In this document: positions 14,816-24,192 of the stretch, in pieces
Numbering within the stretch: position 1 is the first letter of the stretch
Layout: each line of letters opens with the position of its first letter
Notes under the pieces: model-generated
What the model saw: only the letters and a program-made list of their open reading frames with translations
Told to the model about the DNA's origin: nothing
Database searches by the model: none
Position numbers and translations under genes: made by a program
NCBI GenBank assembly: GCA_947252645.1
Contig: CAMXWF010000010.1
Span: forward strand, 43,426-107,425
Length of the DNA: 64,000 bases
Direction of reading: 5' to 3'
Origin: an uncultured Bacteroidia bacterium
Lineage (GTDB): Bacteria; Bacteroidota; Bacteroidia; Bacteroidales; CAJPTX01

Positions 14816-16339
14816 CTAACCAAGGGCTGCAATGGCCTTCTGGAAACGCGCAATCGTCTCGTTGATCCCGAGCAGCGCGATGATTTCGTGGATACGCGCC
14901 CCACGGGAGGTACCCACAAGAGCCACGCGCATGGAGTTCATGACTTTACCCATTGGCAGCTCTTGGTCTTTTATAGCCTCGTACAGAGCCTGCTCGATGT
15001 CCTGCTGTGTCGGGGTATCGGGCAGCTCCTGAAGGCAGCGCACCATGGCCTGAAGGTACTGGGCAGATGCTGGTTTCCAGTGCTTCTTGAGGCTTGCGGG
15101 ATCATAGGCTTGGGGGGCTACAAAAAAGTAGCGGAGCTCAGGGAGCAGGTCGGGCAAGAACTGGGCCTTGCTGCGGGCGACTTCTAGGGCTGCAGCTAGC
15201 TTCTCTTTGTCAACGTGGATGCCCTCGGTTTCCAGCATGGGCGCAACCAGAGGGAGCAGCTGCGGCAGAGGACAATGGAGGAGGTACTCATGGTTAAACC
15301 ACTTGGCCTTCTCGAAGTCAAACCGGGCGCCGCTCTTACTACAGCGTTCGAGGGAGAAGAGCTTGGCGAGCTCTTCCATGGAGAATAGTTCTTGGTCGGT
15401 GCCGGGGTTCCAGCCGAGTAGGGCCAGGAAGTTGACCACGGCCTCGGGCAGATAGCCCTGCTCGCGGTATCCTGGGGAGACCTGTCCCGTTGCAGGATCG
15501 CGCCACTCCAGGGGGTATACAGGGAAGCCAAACTTGTCGCCATCGCGTTTGCTGAGCTTGCCGCTGCCGACAGGCTTAAGGATAAGAGCTAGGTGGGCAA
15601 ACTGGGGCATGGAGTCCTGCCATCCGAGGGCCCTGTAGAGCAATACGTGCAGCGGAGTGCTGGAGATCCATTCCTCACCGCGAATGACATGGGTTATGGC
15701 CATCAGGTGATCGTCCACGACGTTGGCCATATGATATGTGGGCAAGCCGTCGACCTGCTTGTAGATCACCTTGTCATCGAGAAGCGTGGAGTCAATGGCT
15801 ACTCGGCCACGGATGAGATCTGTGAACTCTACCTGCTCTCCGGGTTGAATTTTGAAGCGTACTGCGTAGGGTGCGCCTGTGTCCACTAGGCGCATTACCT
15901 CCTCCTGGGGCAGGGTGAGGCTATTGCGCATCTGTAGGCGGGTATGGGCATCGTAGATGAAATTGGGGTTACTTGCACGGGCAGCCTCCAGCTCTGCTAC
16001 GGTATCAAAAGCATAGTAGGCTTGGCCTGTATCAAGGAGCTGCTGCACGTAGTGCTGGTATATGCTTCTCCGTTCGCTCTGACGGTAGGGGCCGAAATCT
16101 CCACAGGGGCTACTCACGCCCTCGTCTATCTGGATGTTGAGCCAGCGCAGGGCCTCCACGATATACTCCTCGGCGCCTGGCACGTAGCGCTTGCTATCAG
16201 TGTCTTCTATTCGAAGCACCATGGTACCCCCAAAATGGCGGGCAAAGAGATAGTTGAACAGCGCGGTGCGCACGCCCCCGATGTGGAGAGGCCCCGTGGG
16301 GCTAGGCGCAAACCTAACACGTACATTCAGTTGGGACAT
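14816..16339 (-). CDS. gltX: Glutamyl-tRNA synthetase
   Basis: Class I aminoacyl-tRNA synthetase that charges tRNA-Glu in the cytoplasm. The 507-residue protein starts MSQLNVRVRFAPSPTGPLHI; PLHIGG (about 17-22) is the HIGH motif and GKLSKRDGD (about 256-264) is the KMSKS loop. ADVVDDHLM-like and GEEWISSTPLH elements fit the GluRS catalytic core, and the helical anticodon-binding domain fills the last third. Length is normal. It follows rplQ by about 107 nt with a terminator between, so it probably has its own promoter; I do not see a clear one. Confidence 0.95.
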   Translation of the reverse strand: MSQLNVRVRFAPSPTGPLHIGGVRTALFNYLFARHFGGTMVLRIEDTDSKRYVPGAEEYIVEALRWLNIQIDEGVSSPCGDFGPYRQSERRSIYQHYVQQLLDTGQAYYAFDTVAELEAARASNPNFIYDAHTRLQMRNSLTLPQEEVMRLVDTGAPYAVRFKIQPGEQVEFTDLIRGRVAIDSTLLDDKVIYKQVDGLPTYHMANVVDDHLMAITHVIRGEEWISSTPLHVLLYRALGWQDSMPQFAHLALILKPVGSGKLSKRDGDKFGFPVYPLEWRDPATGQVSPGYREQGYLPEAVVNFLALLGWNPGTDQELFSMEELAKLFSLERCSKSGARFDFEKAKWFNHEYLLHCPLPQLLPLVAPMLETEGIHVDKEKLAAALEVARSKAQFLPDLLPELRYFFVAPQAYDPASLKKHWKPASAQYLQAMVRCLQELPDTPTQQDIEQALYEAIKDQELPMGKVMNSMRVALVGTSRGARIHEIIALLGINETIARFQKAIAALG

Positions 16340-16383
16340 AGCGGAAAGGGAAGCTGAGTATGAATATCCAGGAGAAGCTAGGC

Positions 16384-16420
16384 AAAGAAAAAGGCGAAAG
16401 GACTTGAGCCTCCCGCCTTT
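16384..16420 (-). terminator. Intrinsic terminator after rplQ
   Basis: On the minus strand AAAGGCG (16420-16414) pairs with CGCCTTT (16396-16390), with a 17-nt loop, and runs into TTCTTT. It lies directly after the last gene of the ribosomal protein superoperon. Confidence 0.65.
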
Positions 16421-16446
16421 AGGAATTCAGATACCGTGCCTGGTAC

Positions 16447-17016
16447 CTACTTCTCTGAGGCTGAGGCTTCCTGGGCCTGAGCAGGAGAGGACTCGGTTAC
16501 CGTCTCCTGAGTCGCAGCCTGTGGTTGCTCTGGTGCGGCAGCTCCTGATTCGGGCTGGGCAACAGCGGGCTGTGTTTTGGCAGCACCTCCCTTTCCTCTG
16601 CGCGTGCGGCGGGTACGAGAGGCCGTGGGATGGGTGGCCTTGGCCTGGCTGTATTCCTTATTGAAGTCTACCAGCTCTATAAGGCACATTTCTGCATTAT
16701 CACCTGGGCGATGACCCGTTCGGACAATACGTGTGTACCCTCCTGGGCGGTCGCCCACTTCTTCACGAACCTTGGAGAAGAGCTCGGTGACCGCATACTT
16801 TGAGCGCAGGTCGGAAAAGGCCACTCGACGTGCGTGCGTGGTGTCGTCTTTAGCCCGTGTAATGATGGGCTCTACGTACATGCGCAAAGCCTTGGCCTTG
16901 GCCACGGTGGTGTTGATTCGCTTGTGTAGGATAAGCGAGCAGGCCATGTTGGAGAGCATGAGCTCCCGGTGTCCCTTCTGTCGGCCTAGATGATTGAACT
17001 TTTTATTGTGTCGCAT
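16447..17016 (-). CDS. rplQ: 50S ribosomal protein L17
   Basis: L17 lines the peptide exit tunnel region. The core (residues 1 to about 125) starts MRHNKKFNHLGRQKGHRELM and is typical. It is followed by a low-complexity tail of about 65 residues, rich in Ala, Gln, Pro, Glu and Thr with an Arg/Lys stretch (RTRRTRRGKGG), giving 189 residues against about 120-127 in E. coli. Extended L17 tails are common in Bacteroidetes. Last gene of the superoperon, 11 nt after rpoA. Confidence 0.96.
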   Translation of the reverse strand: MRHNKKFNHLGRQKGHRELMLSNMACSLILHKRINTTVAKAKALRMYVEPIITRAKDDTTHARRVAFSDLRSKYAVTELFSKVREEVGDRPGGYTRIVRTGHRPGDNAEMCLIELVDFNKEYSQAKATHPTASRTRRTRRGKGGAAKTQPAVAQPESGAAAPEQPQAATQETVTESSPAQAQEASASEK

Positions 17017-17027
17017 CGACGTATTCT

Positions 17028-18017
17028 CTATTCAATATTATACCTGCTCACGTCCATCCCCAGGGTGAGTCCCATTTTGCTGACCACCGTTTCTATTTCC
17101 TTGAGCGACTTGGCACCGAAGTTCCTAATCTTGAGGAGATCTGTGCGCTTGTGGCTGACTAGCACTCCGAGGGTGAGCACATTGGCCGCCTTCAGGCAGT
17201 TAAGCGCGCGCACCGAGAGGTTGAGCTCATCCAGGTCTGTTTTGAGCAGCTGGGCCATAAGCAGGGTGTCCTTATCCATCTCCCCGACGTCCTCATGCTG
17301 GGCCTCAGGCACCATGGTGGTTTCGTCGGTAAAGAGGCGGAAGTGGTACACCAAGATCTCCGCGGCCTCCTTGAGCGCATCGTGAGGGAGGATGCTACCA
17401 TCCGTGGTGACATCGAGGGTCAGCATCTCGTAGTCGGTCTTCTGCTCTACGCGGTAGTTCTCTACCTTGTACATCACATTGACGATCGGGGTATGGATGC
17501 TATCCATGGCCAGCACGCCGAAGGTGTCGTGTTCACTGGTGTTGTCATCAGCCGTCACATAGCCGCGCCCCTTACGGAGGGTCAGGTCAAGCTTGAGGTT
17601 GACATCTGCATTCATATTGCAGATCACCAGATCAGGATTGAGTACCGTAAACCCTGTGAGGAACTGGCCTATCATGCCTGCCTTAAACTGCTCCTCGCCT
17701 GATACGGTGACCGAAACGTTCTCGCTCGGTAGCTCACCCTCGGCCTTGAAGCGTACCTGCTTGAGGTTGAGGATAATCTGGGTTACATCTTCACGCACGC
17801 CAGGGATGGTGGCGAACTCGTGGTCCACACCATCGATTTTCACGGAGGTGATGGCAAAGCCCTCGAGCGATGAGAGCAAAATGCGCCGCAGAGAATTGCC
17901 TATGGTCTGACCATAGCCGCGCTCCAACGGACGAAACTGGAACACCCCATGGTGCGCATCCTCGGAGAGCATGATCACCTTATCCGGGCGCTGGAAATCT
18001 AATATCGCCATAGCCAA
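17028..18017 (-). CDS. rpoA: DNA-directed RNA polymerase alpha subunit
   Basis: The alpha dimer nucleates RNA polymerase assembly. At 329 residues it has normal length. The N-terminal domain (about 1-235) contains the ERGYGQTIGNSLRRILLSSL signature; the C-terminal domain (about 250-329, with LKAANVLTLGVLV and IRNFGAKSLKEIE) contacts activators and UP elements. Located between rpsD and rplQ, as in the alpha operon of most bacteria. Confidence 0.98.
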   Translation of the reverse strand: MAMAILDFQRPDKVIMLSEDAHHGVFQFRPLERGYGQTIGNSLRRILLSSLEGFAITSVKIDGVDHEFATIPGVREDVTQIILNLKQVRFKAEGELPSENVSVTVSGEEQFKAGMIGQFLTGFTVLNPDLVICNMNADVNLKLDLTLRKGRGYVTADDNTSEHDTFGVLAMDSIHTPIVNVMYKVENYRVEQKTDYEMLTLDVTTDGSILPHDALKEAAEILVYHFRLFTDETTMVPEAQHEDVGEMDKDTLLMAQLLKTDLDELNLSVRALNCLKAANVLTLGVLVSHKRTDLLKIRNFGAKSLKEIETVVSKMGLTLGMDVSRYNIE

Positions 18018-18028
18018 CGACCTCTCGA

Positions 18029-18637
18029 TTACTTAGAATACAGTTCCACTATCAGCTGCTCCTTGATGTTCTCTGGGATGTCAGCTCTATCGGGATAGTT
18101 GAGGAACTTTCCACTCTTCGACGCAGCGTCCCACTCGAGCCAGGAATAGCGACCCGTGCGGCTACGCTGAAGTGACTCATCAATTACCTCCAGCGACTTA
18201 GACCTATCGCGCACGGCCACGATATCCGAGGGCCTAAGCAGATAGGAAGGAACGTTGGTCACCTCGCCATTGACCGTGATGTGACGATGTGAGACCAGCT
18301 GACGGGCTGCGGCCCGCGTGGGGGCAATGCCCAGACGAAAGACCACGTTGTCCAGACGCGATTCTAGCAGCTGCAGCAAGATTTCACCCGTCACGCCCTT
18401 ACGCCGCGATGCGCTGTCAAACAGATTCGCAAACTGCCGCTCGAGCAGCCCGTAGATGAACTTGGCCTTCTGCTTCTCCATGAGCTGCAGCCCATACTCC
18501 GATGTCCTACGCCTACGCCGATTCGGCCTATTGCGTCCTGCTGCACTAGTCCTTCGCTGGAAGGACTTATCTGGCCCAAATATCGGCTCGCCAAATCTCC
18601 GGGCGACCTTCGTGGTAGGCCCTATATACCTCGCCAT
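18029..18637 (-). CDS. rpsD: 30S ribosomal protein S4
   Basis: Primary 16S rRNA binder. The 202-residue protein starts MARYIGPTTKVARRFGEPIF and has the S4 RNA-binding domain around residues 95-160 (SRLDNVVFRLGIAPTRAAA, SHRHITVNG). It lacks the N-terminal zinc-binding CxxC cysteines. Twelve nucleotides precede rpoA. Confidence 0.98.
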   Translation of the reverse strand: MARYIGPTTKVARRFGEPIFGPDKSFQRRTSAAGRNRPNRRRRRTSEYGLQLMEKQKAKFIYGLLERQFANLFDSASRRKGVTGEILLQLLESRLDNVVFRLGIAPTRAAARQLVSHRHITVNGEVTNVPSYLLRPSDIVAVRDRSKSLEVIDESLQRSRTGRYSWLEWDAASKSGKFLNYPDRADIPENIKEQLIVELYSK

Positions 18638-18695
18638 ACTCTCCTTCTTCTAATCTACTTCTTAACTTCTTCCGGCTTTCTGCCTGCACTGCGCA

Positions 18696-19082
18696 TTACA
18701 CGCGGCGACGCTTCGGCGGCCGGCAACCGTTGTGAGGGAGCGGGGTCACGTCTACTATCTCCATCACCTCTATCCCCGCATTGTGGATGGTACGGATGGC
18801 AGCCTCGCGCCCCGACCCAGGCCCCTTGACATAGACCTTCACCTTGCGCAGTCCCAGGTCGTAGGCCTCCTTGACGCAGTCGGCCGCCGACATCTGCGCG
18901 GCGTACGGCGTGTTCTTCTTGGAACCGCGGAACTTGTTCTTACCTGAAGATGACCAGGAAATCACATCTCCGTTGGCGTTGGCCAGCGTGACGATGATAT
19001 TATTGAACGAAGAATGGATGTGCGCCTGCCCCACGGGCTCCACATGCACCTTCTTCTTCTTCGATGCTACTTGCTTAGCCAT
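18696..19082 (-). CDS. rpsK: 30S ribosomal protein S11
   Basis: S11 forms part of the 30S platform. The 128-residue protein has the signatures HSSFNNIIVTLAN and VKGPGSGREAAIRTI and ends in NGCRPPKRRRV, all standard. It lies between rpsM (8 nt) and rpsD in the usual order. Confidence 0.98.
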   Translation of the reverse strand: MAKQVASKKKKVHVEPVGQAHIHSSFNNIIVTLANANGDVISWSSSGKNKFRGSKKNTPYAAQMSAADCVKEAYDLGLRKVKVYVKGPGSGREAAIRTIHNAGIEVMEIVDVTPLPHNGCRPPKRRRV

Positions 19083-19090
19083 CTCCCTAC

Positions 19091-19468
19091 CTATTTAGTT
19101 GCTTTCTTCTTGTTGGCCACGGTCTTCTTCGGCCCCTTACGGGTACGGGCATTGTTCTTGGTCTTCTGACCTCTCACGGGCAGCCCCAAGCGATGGCGAA
19201 TGCCCCGGTAGCAGCCAATATCCTTCAAACGCTTGATATTCATTTGCACCTCGGTGCGCAGCTCGCCCTCCACCTTGTACTGCGAGCCGATAATGGCGCG
19301 GATGGAGGCCACCTCCTCATCGGTCCAGTCCTGCACCTTGCGATCCAAGTCGATCTGCGCCTCGGCGAGGATGGCGCGCGCGCTGCTCCGCCCTATCCCG
19401 TAGATGTAGGTCAACGCTACCTCCCCTCGCTTGTTCTTGGGTAAATCTACCCCTACTATACGTGCCAT
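19091..19468 (-). CDS. rpsM: 30S ribosomal protein S13
   Basis: S13 sits on the 30S head and forms intersubunit bridges. The 125-residue protein starts MARIVGVDLPKNKRGEVALT and has the conserved GIGRSSARAIL helix-turn motif and a basic C-terminal tail (NARTRKGPKKTVANKKKAT). Standard position after rpmJ. Confidence 0.98.
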   Translation of the reverse strand: MARIVGVDLPKNKRGEVALTYIYGIGRSSARAILAEAQIDLDRKVQDWTDEEVASIRAIIGSQYKVEGELRTEVQMNIKRLKDIGCYRGIRHRLGLPVRGQKTKNNARTRKGPKKTVANKKKATK

Positions 19469-19481
19469 ACTGCTCCTTCCC

Positions 19482-19601
19482 TTACTTACCCTGACGTTGC
19501 TTATACTTCGGCGTCTTCTTGCAGATTACGTACAAGCGACCCTTCCGGCGCACGATCTTGCAATCATCGCTACGCTTCTTAATCGACGTTCTGACCTTCA
19601 T
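19482..19601 (-). CDS. rpmJ: 50S ribosomal protein L36
   Basis: Short gene of 39 codons. The protein starts MKVRTSIKKRSDDCKIVRRK and continues GRLYVICKKTPKYKQRQGK. It is a C-minus (zinc-independent) form: the first Cys and the final His of the usual C-C-C-H zinc ribbon are missing. It lies between infA and rpsM, as in many spc/alpha operons. Confidence 0.95.
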   Translation of the reverse strand: MKVRTSIKKRSDDCKIVRRKGRLYVICKKTPKYKQRQGK

Positions 19602-19629
19602 TCCCAGCTCTACGCTCCAATTCTTGCTA

Positions 19630-19848
19630 TTACTTGTACCTGAACGATATCCGACCCTTTGTCAAATCGTAGGGCGACATCTCCACCTTCACCTTATCGC
19701 CCGGAAGTATCTTGATGAAATGCATCCGCATCTTACCCGCAATATGCGCCATGATCACGTGCCCGTTGTCCAGCTCGACACGGAACATCGCATTCGACAA
19801 CGACTCCACCACCACCCCATCCTTGACTATTGCGTCCTGCTTCGACAT
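19630..19848 (-). CDS. infA: Translation initiation factor IF-1
   Basis: Single OB-fold protein that binds the 30S A site. The 72 residues are the usual size, with VVESLSNAMFRVELDNGHV and LPGDKVKVEMSPYDLTKGRI. It follows map by 26 nt. Confidence 0.97.
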   Translation of the reverse strand: MSKQDAIVKDGVVVESLSNAMFRVELDNGHVIMAHIAGKMRMHFIKILPGDKVKVEMSPYDLTKGRISFRYK

Positions 19849-19874
19849 CTGATCTTCCTTCGCCTTTCTTTCCG

Positions 19875-20672
19875 CTACGCACCCTGCACGCGGGCCAACG
19901 CCTGGTCTATCACCCCATAGTCGGTCAACACATCGGGCGCCCCGTGGCCTGTCACAACCAGCGTTTTCTCAAAGTGCGCCGCCTTCTTGTGATCCACAGT
20001 CCTGACCTCCCAGCCATTATCGGCCACACTAACACTATAGCTCCCCGCCGTGACCATCGGCTCTATGCAGATACTAAGCCCCGGCCGCAGCAACACGCCC
20101 TGGCCCGGCTTGCCGTAATTGGGCACTTCCGGCCGCTCATGCATGGAACGGCCAACCCCATGCCCAACATACTCACGCACCACCCCATAGCCAAACTGCT
20201 CAACATAGCCCTGCACCGCATGGCCTATATCGCCTGTCCTATTCCCCGACACCGCCGCAGCTATCCCGCGCTCTAACGACTCGCGCGTGGCCGCTACCAA
20301 CTGCGCATCGGCCTCCGACAGCTGACCCACGCCAAACGTAAACGCCGAGTCCCCATAGAAACCGTGCTTGATCGTCCCACAATCAATCGACACCACATCG
20401 CCCTCCTTGAGCTCGTAGTCACTCGGGAAACCATGCACTACCACGTCATTCACCGAAATACACAGCGTGTACGGGAATCCTCCATAGCCCAGGAAACCCG
20501 GCTTGGCCCCATGGTCACAGATAAAATCATGCGCCACCTTATCGAGTGCCAAGGTAGTAATTCCTGGCTTAATAAGCGTGGCCAGCTCCGCAAGCGTCGA
20601 AGAGACCAGCAGGGCGTTCTCCCGCAGCTTAGCCACATCCTCAGCTGTCCGAAGCCTGTCTCGCTTAAACAT
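19875..20672 (-). CDS. map: Methionine aminopeptidase, type I
   Basis: Removes the initiator methionine from nascent proteins. The 265-residue protein has the pita-bread fold residues: the HGFPSDYELKEGD region, two metal-binding Asp (SIDCGTIKHGFYGDSAFTF), YVGHGVGRSMHERPEVPNYG, and Glu in ICIEPMV. The position between secY and infA is typical for Bacteroidetes. Confidence 0.97.
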   Translation of the reverse strand: MFKRDRLRTAEDVAKLRENALLVSSTLAELATLIKPGITTLALDKVAHDFICDHGAKPGFLGYGGFPYTLCISVNDVVVHGFPSDYELKEGDVVSIDCGTIKHGFYGDSAFTFGVGQLSEADAQLVAATRESLERGIAAAVSGNRTGDIGHAVQGYVEQFGYGVVREYVGHGVGRSMHERPEVPNYGKPGQGVLLRPGLSICIEPMVTAGSYSVSVADNGWEVRTVDHKKAAHFEKTLVVTGHGAPDVLTDYGVIDQALARVQGA

Positions 20673-20695
20673 TCGAAGCCCCTTCTCCCTGTACG

Positions 20696-22015
20696 CTAAC
20701 GACGCCCCTTGATACGCCCAGACTTCATCAGCCCATCGTAGTGGCGCATGAGCAAGTGGCTCTCAATCTGCTGCAGGGTATCCAGCACCACACCCACCAA
20801 AATGAGTAACGAGGTGCCCCCGTAAAACTGAGCAAACTGCCGATCCACTCCAAACATAACGGCAAACGATGGCATGATGGCAATAAATGCCAAGAATATG
20901 GCCCCGGGAAGCGTGACTCGGCTGATGATGGTATAGAGAAACTCTACCGTCTTTCGCCCTGGCTTTACGCCGGGTATAAATCCTCCGTTACGCTTCATGT
21001 CATCCGCCATCATGTTCGGATTTATCGTGATGGCCGTATAGAGATACGTAAACACGATGATGAGCAGTGCCAGCACGAAGTTGTACCAGAAACCCGTGAT
21101 GTCGGTCATAGCCGACACAAAGCCCGAGGCCCCCGCTGAATCATAGCGGGTAAACATCACCGGCAACACCATGATGGCCTGTGCAAAAATGATAGGCATC
21201 ACGCCCGCCGCATTAACCTTAATCGGGATGTACTGCCTTGCCCCACCATACTGCTTATTGCCTACTATGCGCTTGGCATATTGCACCGGGATACGGCGAG
21301 TACCCTGCACCAGGAAAATAGAGAACATGAACACCACGAATAGCACCACCAGCTCCACCAAGAACATCACCAAGCCGCCCGCCATCTCCTCAGCTCGCGA
21401 GAAGAACTCCGCCGCCAACGCAAAGGGCAGACGGGCTATGATGCCAATCATGATGATCAGAGAGATCCCATTGCCTATGCCCTTCTCCGTGATACGTTCA
21501 CCGAGCCACATGACGAACATGGTGCCGCCAATAAGGATGATGGTCGAGGAGATCGTGAAAAACCACCCCTGGAGAGCAAATGCGGAGGCATCGAGCTGGA
21601 AATGCAGATTGGCCAAGTAGCCTGGAGCCTGGAGAAGAAGTATCAGCACCGTGAGGTAGCGGGTAATCTGGTTGATCCTGCGAAACCCACTCTCCCCCTC
21701 CTTCTGCAATCGCTGGAAATAGGGTACCACCATTGCCAAGATCTGGATGACGATCGATGCCGAAATGTAAGGCATGATCCCCAGGGCGAAAATGGAGGCA
21801 TGGCTGAAGGCACCACCGCTGAACATGTCGATAAACCCGAGCACCCCGTCCGCCGTCTGTTGCTTGAGGGCAGCAAGCTTGGTCGGATCGATACCCGGGA
21901 GCACCACGAAACTCCCAAGACGATATACCAATACGATCCACAACGTATACAGTATCCGCTTGCGCAGCTCCTCTATCCTGTATATGTTCTTGAGCGTTTC
22001 GATGAACTTTCTCAT
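20696..22015 (-). CDS. secY: Preprotein translocase subunit SecY
   Basis: Channel-forming subunit of the Sec translocon. The 439-residue protein has ten predicted membrane segments, including LGSFVVLPGIDP after the first and the conserved LGIMPYISASIVIQIL plug region. It starts 3 nt after the rplO stop. SecY signature GERITEKGIGNGISLII is present. Confidence 0.98.
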   Translation of the reverse strand: MRKFIETLKNIYRIEELRKRILYTLWIVLVYRLGSFVVLPGIDPTKLAALKQQTADGVLGFIDMFSGGAFSHASIFALGIMPYISASIVIQILAMVVPYFQRLQKEGESGFRRINQITRYLTVLILLLQAPGYLANLHFQLDASAFALQGWFFTISSTIILIGGTMFVMWLGERITEKGIGNGISLIIMIGIIARLPFALAAEFFSRAEEMAGGLVMFLVELVVLFVVFMFSIFLVQGTRRIPVQYAKRIVGNKQYGGARQYIPIKVNAAGVMPIIFAQAIMVLPVMFTRYDSAGASGFVSAMTDITGFWYNFVLALLIIVFTYLYTAITINPNMMADDMKRNGGFIPGVKPGRKTVEFLYTIISRVTLPGAIFLAFIAIMPSFAVMFGVDRQFAQFYGGTSLLILVGVVLDTLQQIESHLLMRHYDGLMKSGRIKGRR

Positions 22016-22018
22016 AGC

Positions 22019-22477
22019 CTAGAGTATTGTGATCGCCCCGCCCTGGCGCTCTATGGCCTCCCGTGCCGCCTTTGACACGGCATGCGCCTTCACATCAAGC
22101 TTGACCGTCAGCTCGCCCTTGCTCAATATCTTGTACCGCTCCGACCGACGAATCAGCTTGAGATCATAGAGCAACTCTGGGGTAATCTCAGCCAACTGCC
22201 GTGCCGTAGCCAAACGCTCCAGCACCGATAAATTGATGGGCCGATAGACCACACGGAACTTATTCGTAAAACCAAACTTCGGCAGCCGCCGCTGCAACGG
22301 CATCTGCCCCCCTTCAAAACCAATCTTGCGCGAATAGCCCGAACGCGACTGCGCCCCTTTATGGCCGCGAGTCGATGTGCCACCAAGCCCAGAACCCTGG
22401 CCGCGGCCTATCCGCCGACGGGCATGCACCGAACCTCGCTTCGGCTGCAGATTCCCCAGCCCTATCTCTTTACTCAT
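22019..22477 (-). CDS. rplO: 50S ribosomal protein L15
   Basis: Late-assembly 50S protein. The 152-residue protein has the basic, glycine-rich N-terminus (KRGSVHARRRIGRGQGSGLG, TSTRGHKGAQSRSG) and GFEGGQMPLQRRLPKFGF. Standard location between rpmD and secY. Confidence 0.98.
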   Translation of the reverse strand: MSKEIGLGNLQPKRGSVHARRRIGRGQGSGLGGTSTRGHKGAQSRSGYSRKIGFEGGQMPLQRRLPKFGFTNKFRVVYRPINLSVLERLATARQLAEITPELLYDLKLIRRSERYKILSKGELTVKLDVKAHAVSKAAREAIERQGGAITIL

Positions 22478-22500
22478 CGCCTTCCCTCCTCGCTCTTATT

Positions 22501-22680
22501 CTACTGCTGCTCCACCACCACCACCAGATGGCGAACCTTATCTATCGCGCCGCGCATCGAGGGGGTGTCCTCCACAATGGCCTCGCGATGTATCTTGCCC
22601 AAGCCCAAGTAGCGCAACGTCGCACGCTGACGCTTCGTGGCCCCTATCAGGCTCCTGACCTGCTGCACTCTGTATTTCAC
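22501..22680 (-). CDS. rpmD: 50S ribosomal protein L30
   Basis: The 59-residue protein has the L30 core VQQVRSLIGATKRQRATLRY and LGLGKIHREAIVEDTPSMRG. There is no ATG in a suitable place: the likely start is GTG at 22680, with AGGAG about 11 nt upstream; a TTG at 22689 would add three residues but leaves only 2 nt to the AGGAG. A non-ATG start is unusual among its neighbours. Confidence 0.93.
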   Translation of the reverse strand: MKYRVQQVRSLIGATKRQRATLRYLGLGKIHREAIVEDTPSMRGAIDKVRHLVVVVEQQ

Positions 22681-22694
22681 TCCACCCAACGCTC

Positions 22695-23213
22695 CTATCC
22701 ATTAAACACCCGTGAGACTGATATCCCCCGCTGCTGCGCCACCATGTGCGCATCGCGTAGCTCCAGCAAGGCCAGCATGGTCGCCTTGACCAAGTTGTGC
22801 GGATTCGAGGATCCCTTGCACTTCGCCAGCACGTCGGTTATCCCTACGCTCTCCAGCACCGCGCGCATGGCACCACCTGCCACAACCCCCGTACCCGACG
22901 TGGCCGGGCGCAGCAGCACATGCGCACCACCATAGCGAGCCTCCTGGGCATGGGGAATCGTGCCCTTATAGATAGGAATGCGGTACAGATTCTTCTTCGC
23001 ATTCTCTACCCCCTTGGCCACGGCAGCCGGCACCTCGCCCGCCTTACCAAGGCCAAAGCCCACCACACCGTGCATGTCGCCAACCACCACGATGGCCGCA
23101 AAACTGAACGTCCTACCGCCCTTTGTCACCTTGGCCACCCGCTGCAACGCCACAAGCCTATCTTGCAACTCCAAGTCCGCGGGCCGTACTCGCTCCCTCT
23201 TCTCTGCTAGCAT
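22695..23213 (-). CDS. rpsE: 30S ribosomal protein S5
   Basis: S5 acts in translational fidelity. The 172-residue protein has the S5 double-stranded RNA-binding signature GGRTFSFAAIVVVGDMHGVV and VGFGLGKAGEVPAAVAKGVE. Standard place between rplR and rpmD. Confidence 0.98.
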   Translation of the reverse strand: MLAEKRERVRPADLELQDRLVALQRVAKVTKGGRTFSFAAIVVVGDMHGVVGFGLGKAGEVPAAVAKGVENAKKNLYRIPIYKGTIPHAQEARYGGAHVLLRPATSGTGVVAGGAMRAVLESVGITDVLAKCKGSSNPHNLVKATMLALLELRDAHMVAQQRGISVSRVFNG

Positions 23214-23223
23214 AACTGCAATA

Positions 23224-23583
23224 TTAAAATACCAACCCGCCCTCTCGTGCCGAATCGGCCAATGCCTTCACGCGCCCGTGGTACAAGTAGCCACTGCGAT
23301 CAAACACCACCGTGCTGATCCCCTTACTCTTGGCAGCCTCAGCAGCTAGTTTACCCACCTCTTGCGCCTGCGCAATCTTCGTCATGGCGCCCTTATCGAC
23401 AACCGCCTTGTTGCTCGAGGCCGCGCTCGCCAGCGTCACACCACGGTCATCATCGATAAACTGCACGTAAATCCCCTTATTGCTACGGAACACGCACATG
23501 CGCGGCCGTGCGGATGTCCCGTGTATCTTCAGACGTATGCGCCGCTTGATCCTCGCGCGGCGGCTAACCTTCGCCACTCCCAT
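23224..23583 (-). CDS. rplR: 50S ribosomal protein L18
   Basis: Binds 5S rRNA in the central protuberance. I use the ATG at 23583 (MGVAKVSRRARIKRRIRLKI), giving 119 residues and a GAGAGGAGAG ribosome-binding site directly upstream; an upstream in-frame start at 23619 would overlap rplF more and has no support. RPRMCVFRSNKGIYVQFID is the L18 signature. Confidence 0.96.
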   Translation of the reverse strand: MGVAKVSRRARIKRRIRLKIHGTSARPRMCVFRSNKGIYVQFIDDDRGVTLASAASSNKAVVDKGAMTKIAQAQEVGKLAAEAAKSKGISTVVFDRSGYLYHGRVKALADSAREGGLVF

Positions 23584-23602
23584 CTTCTCTCTCCTCTCTA
23601 TG

Positions 23603-24166
23603 CTACTTTGCCGCGGCACCAGCCGTCTTACCAGCCTTGCGGCGAATCTCCTCGCCCACGAAGCGAATACCTTTACCCCTGTAGGGCTCCGGCGGACGTA
23701 TCGAGCGCAACTTGGCCGCCACCATCCCGAGCAGCTGCCTATCCGGCGAACGGAACGTTACTATCGGATTACCGCGGCGCTCTGTCTGGGCCTCCACTTG
23801 CACCTCAGGCGGCATCTGCATGTACAAATCGTGTGAAAAACCCAAGCTCATCTTCAGCAGTTGACCCTGCGCCTCGGCCTTGAAGCCCACACCAATGAGC
23901 TCCTGCTTGAGTTCCCAGCCATGCGACACGCCATAGACCATATTATGGATGAGCGCCCGATACAACCCATGTAGCGACTTCAGACGCTTCTCATCGCCTG
24001 GGCGAGTCAAAACCACCTCTTGGCCCTCTACCTTCACCGTGATGTCAGGGTGTACCCACTGGGTCAGATGACCCTTGGGCCCTTTCACGCTTACCACGTG
24101 GTCCTGACCCACCTCCACGGTCACTCCCGCCGGTAAGTTTACAGGCTTCTTCCCTATCCTCGACAT
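23603..24166 (-). CDS. rplF: 50S ribosomal protein L6
   Basis: The 187-residue protein starts MSRIGKKPVNLPAGVTVEVG and contains the C-terminal L6 signature PPEPYRGKGIRFVGEEIRRK. Both L6 repeats are present. Normal length and position. Confidence 0.98.
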   Translation of the reverse strand: MSRIGKKPVNLPAGVTVEVGQDHVVSVKGPKGHLTQWVHPDITVKVEGQEVVLTRPGDEKRLKSLHGLYRALIHNMVYGVSHGWELKQELIGVGFKAEAQGQLLKMSLGFSHDLYMQMPPEVQVEAQTERRGNPIVTFRSPDRQLLGMVAAKLRSIRPPEPYRGKGIRFVGEEIRRKAGKTAGAAAK

Positions 24167-24192
24167 TGCCTTACCTCTCGATTATTTCCCCG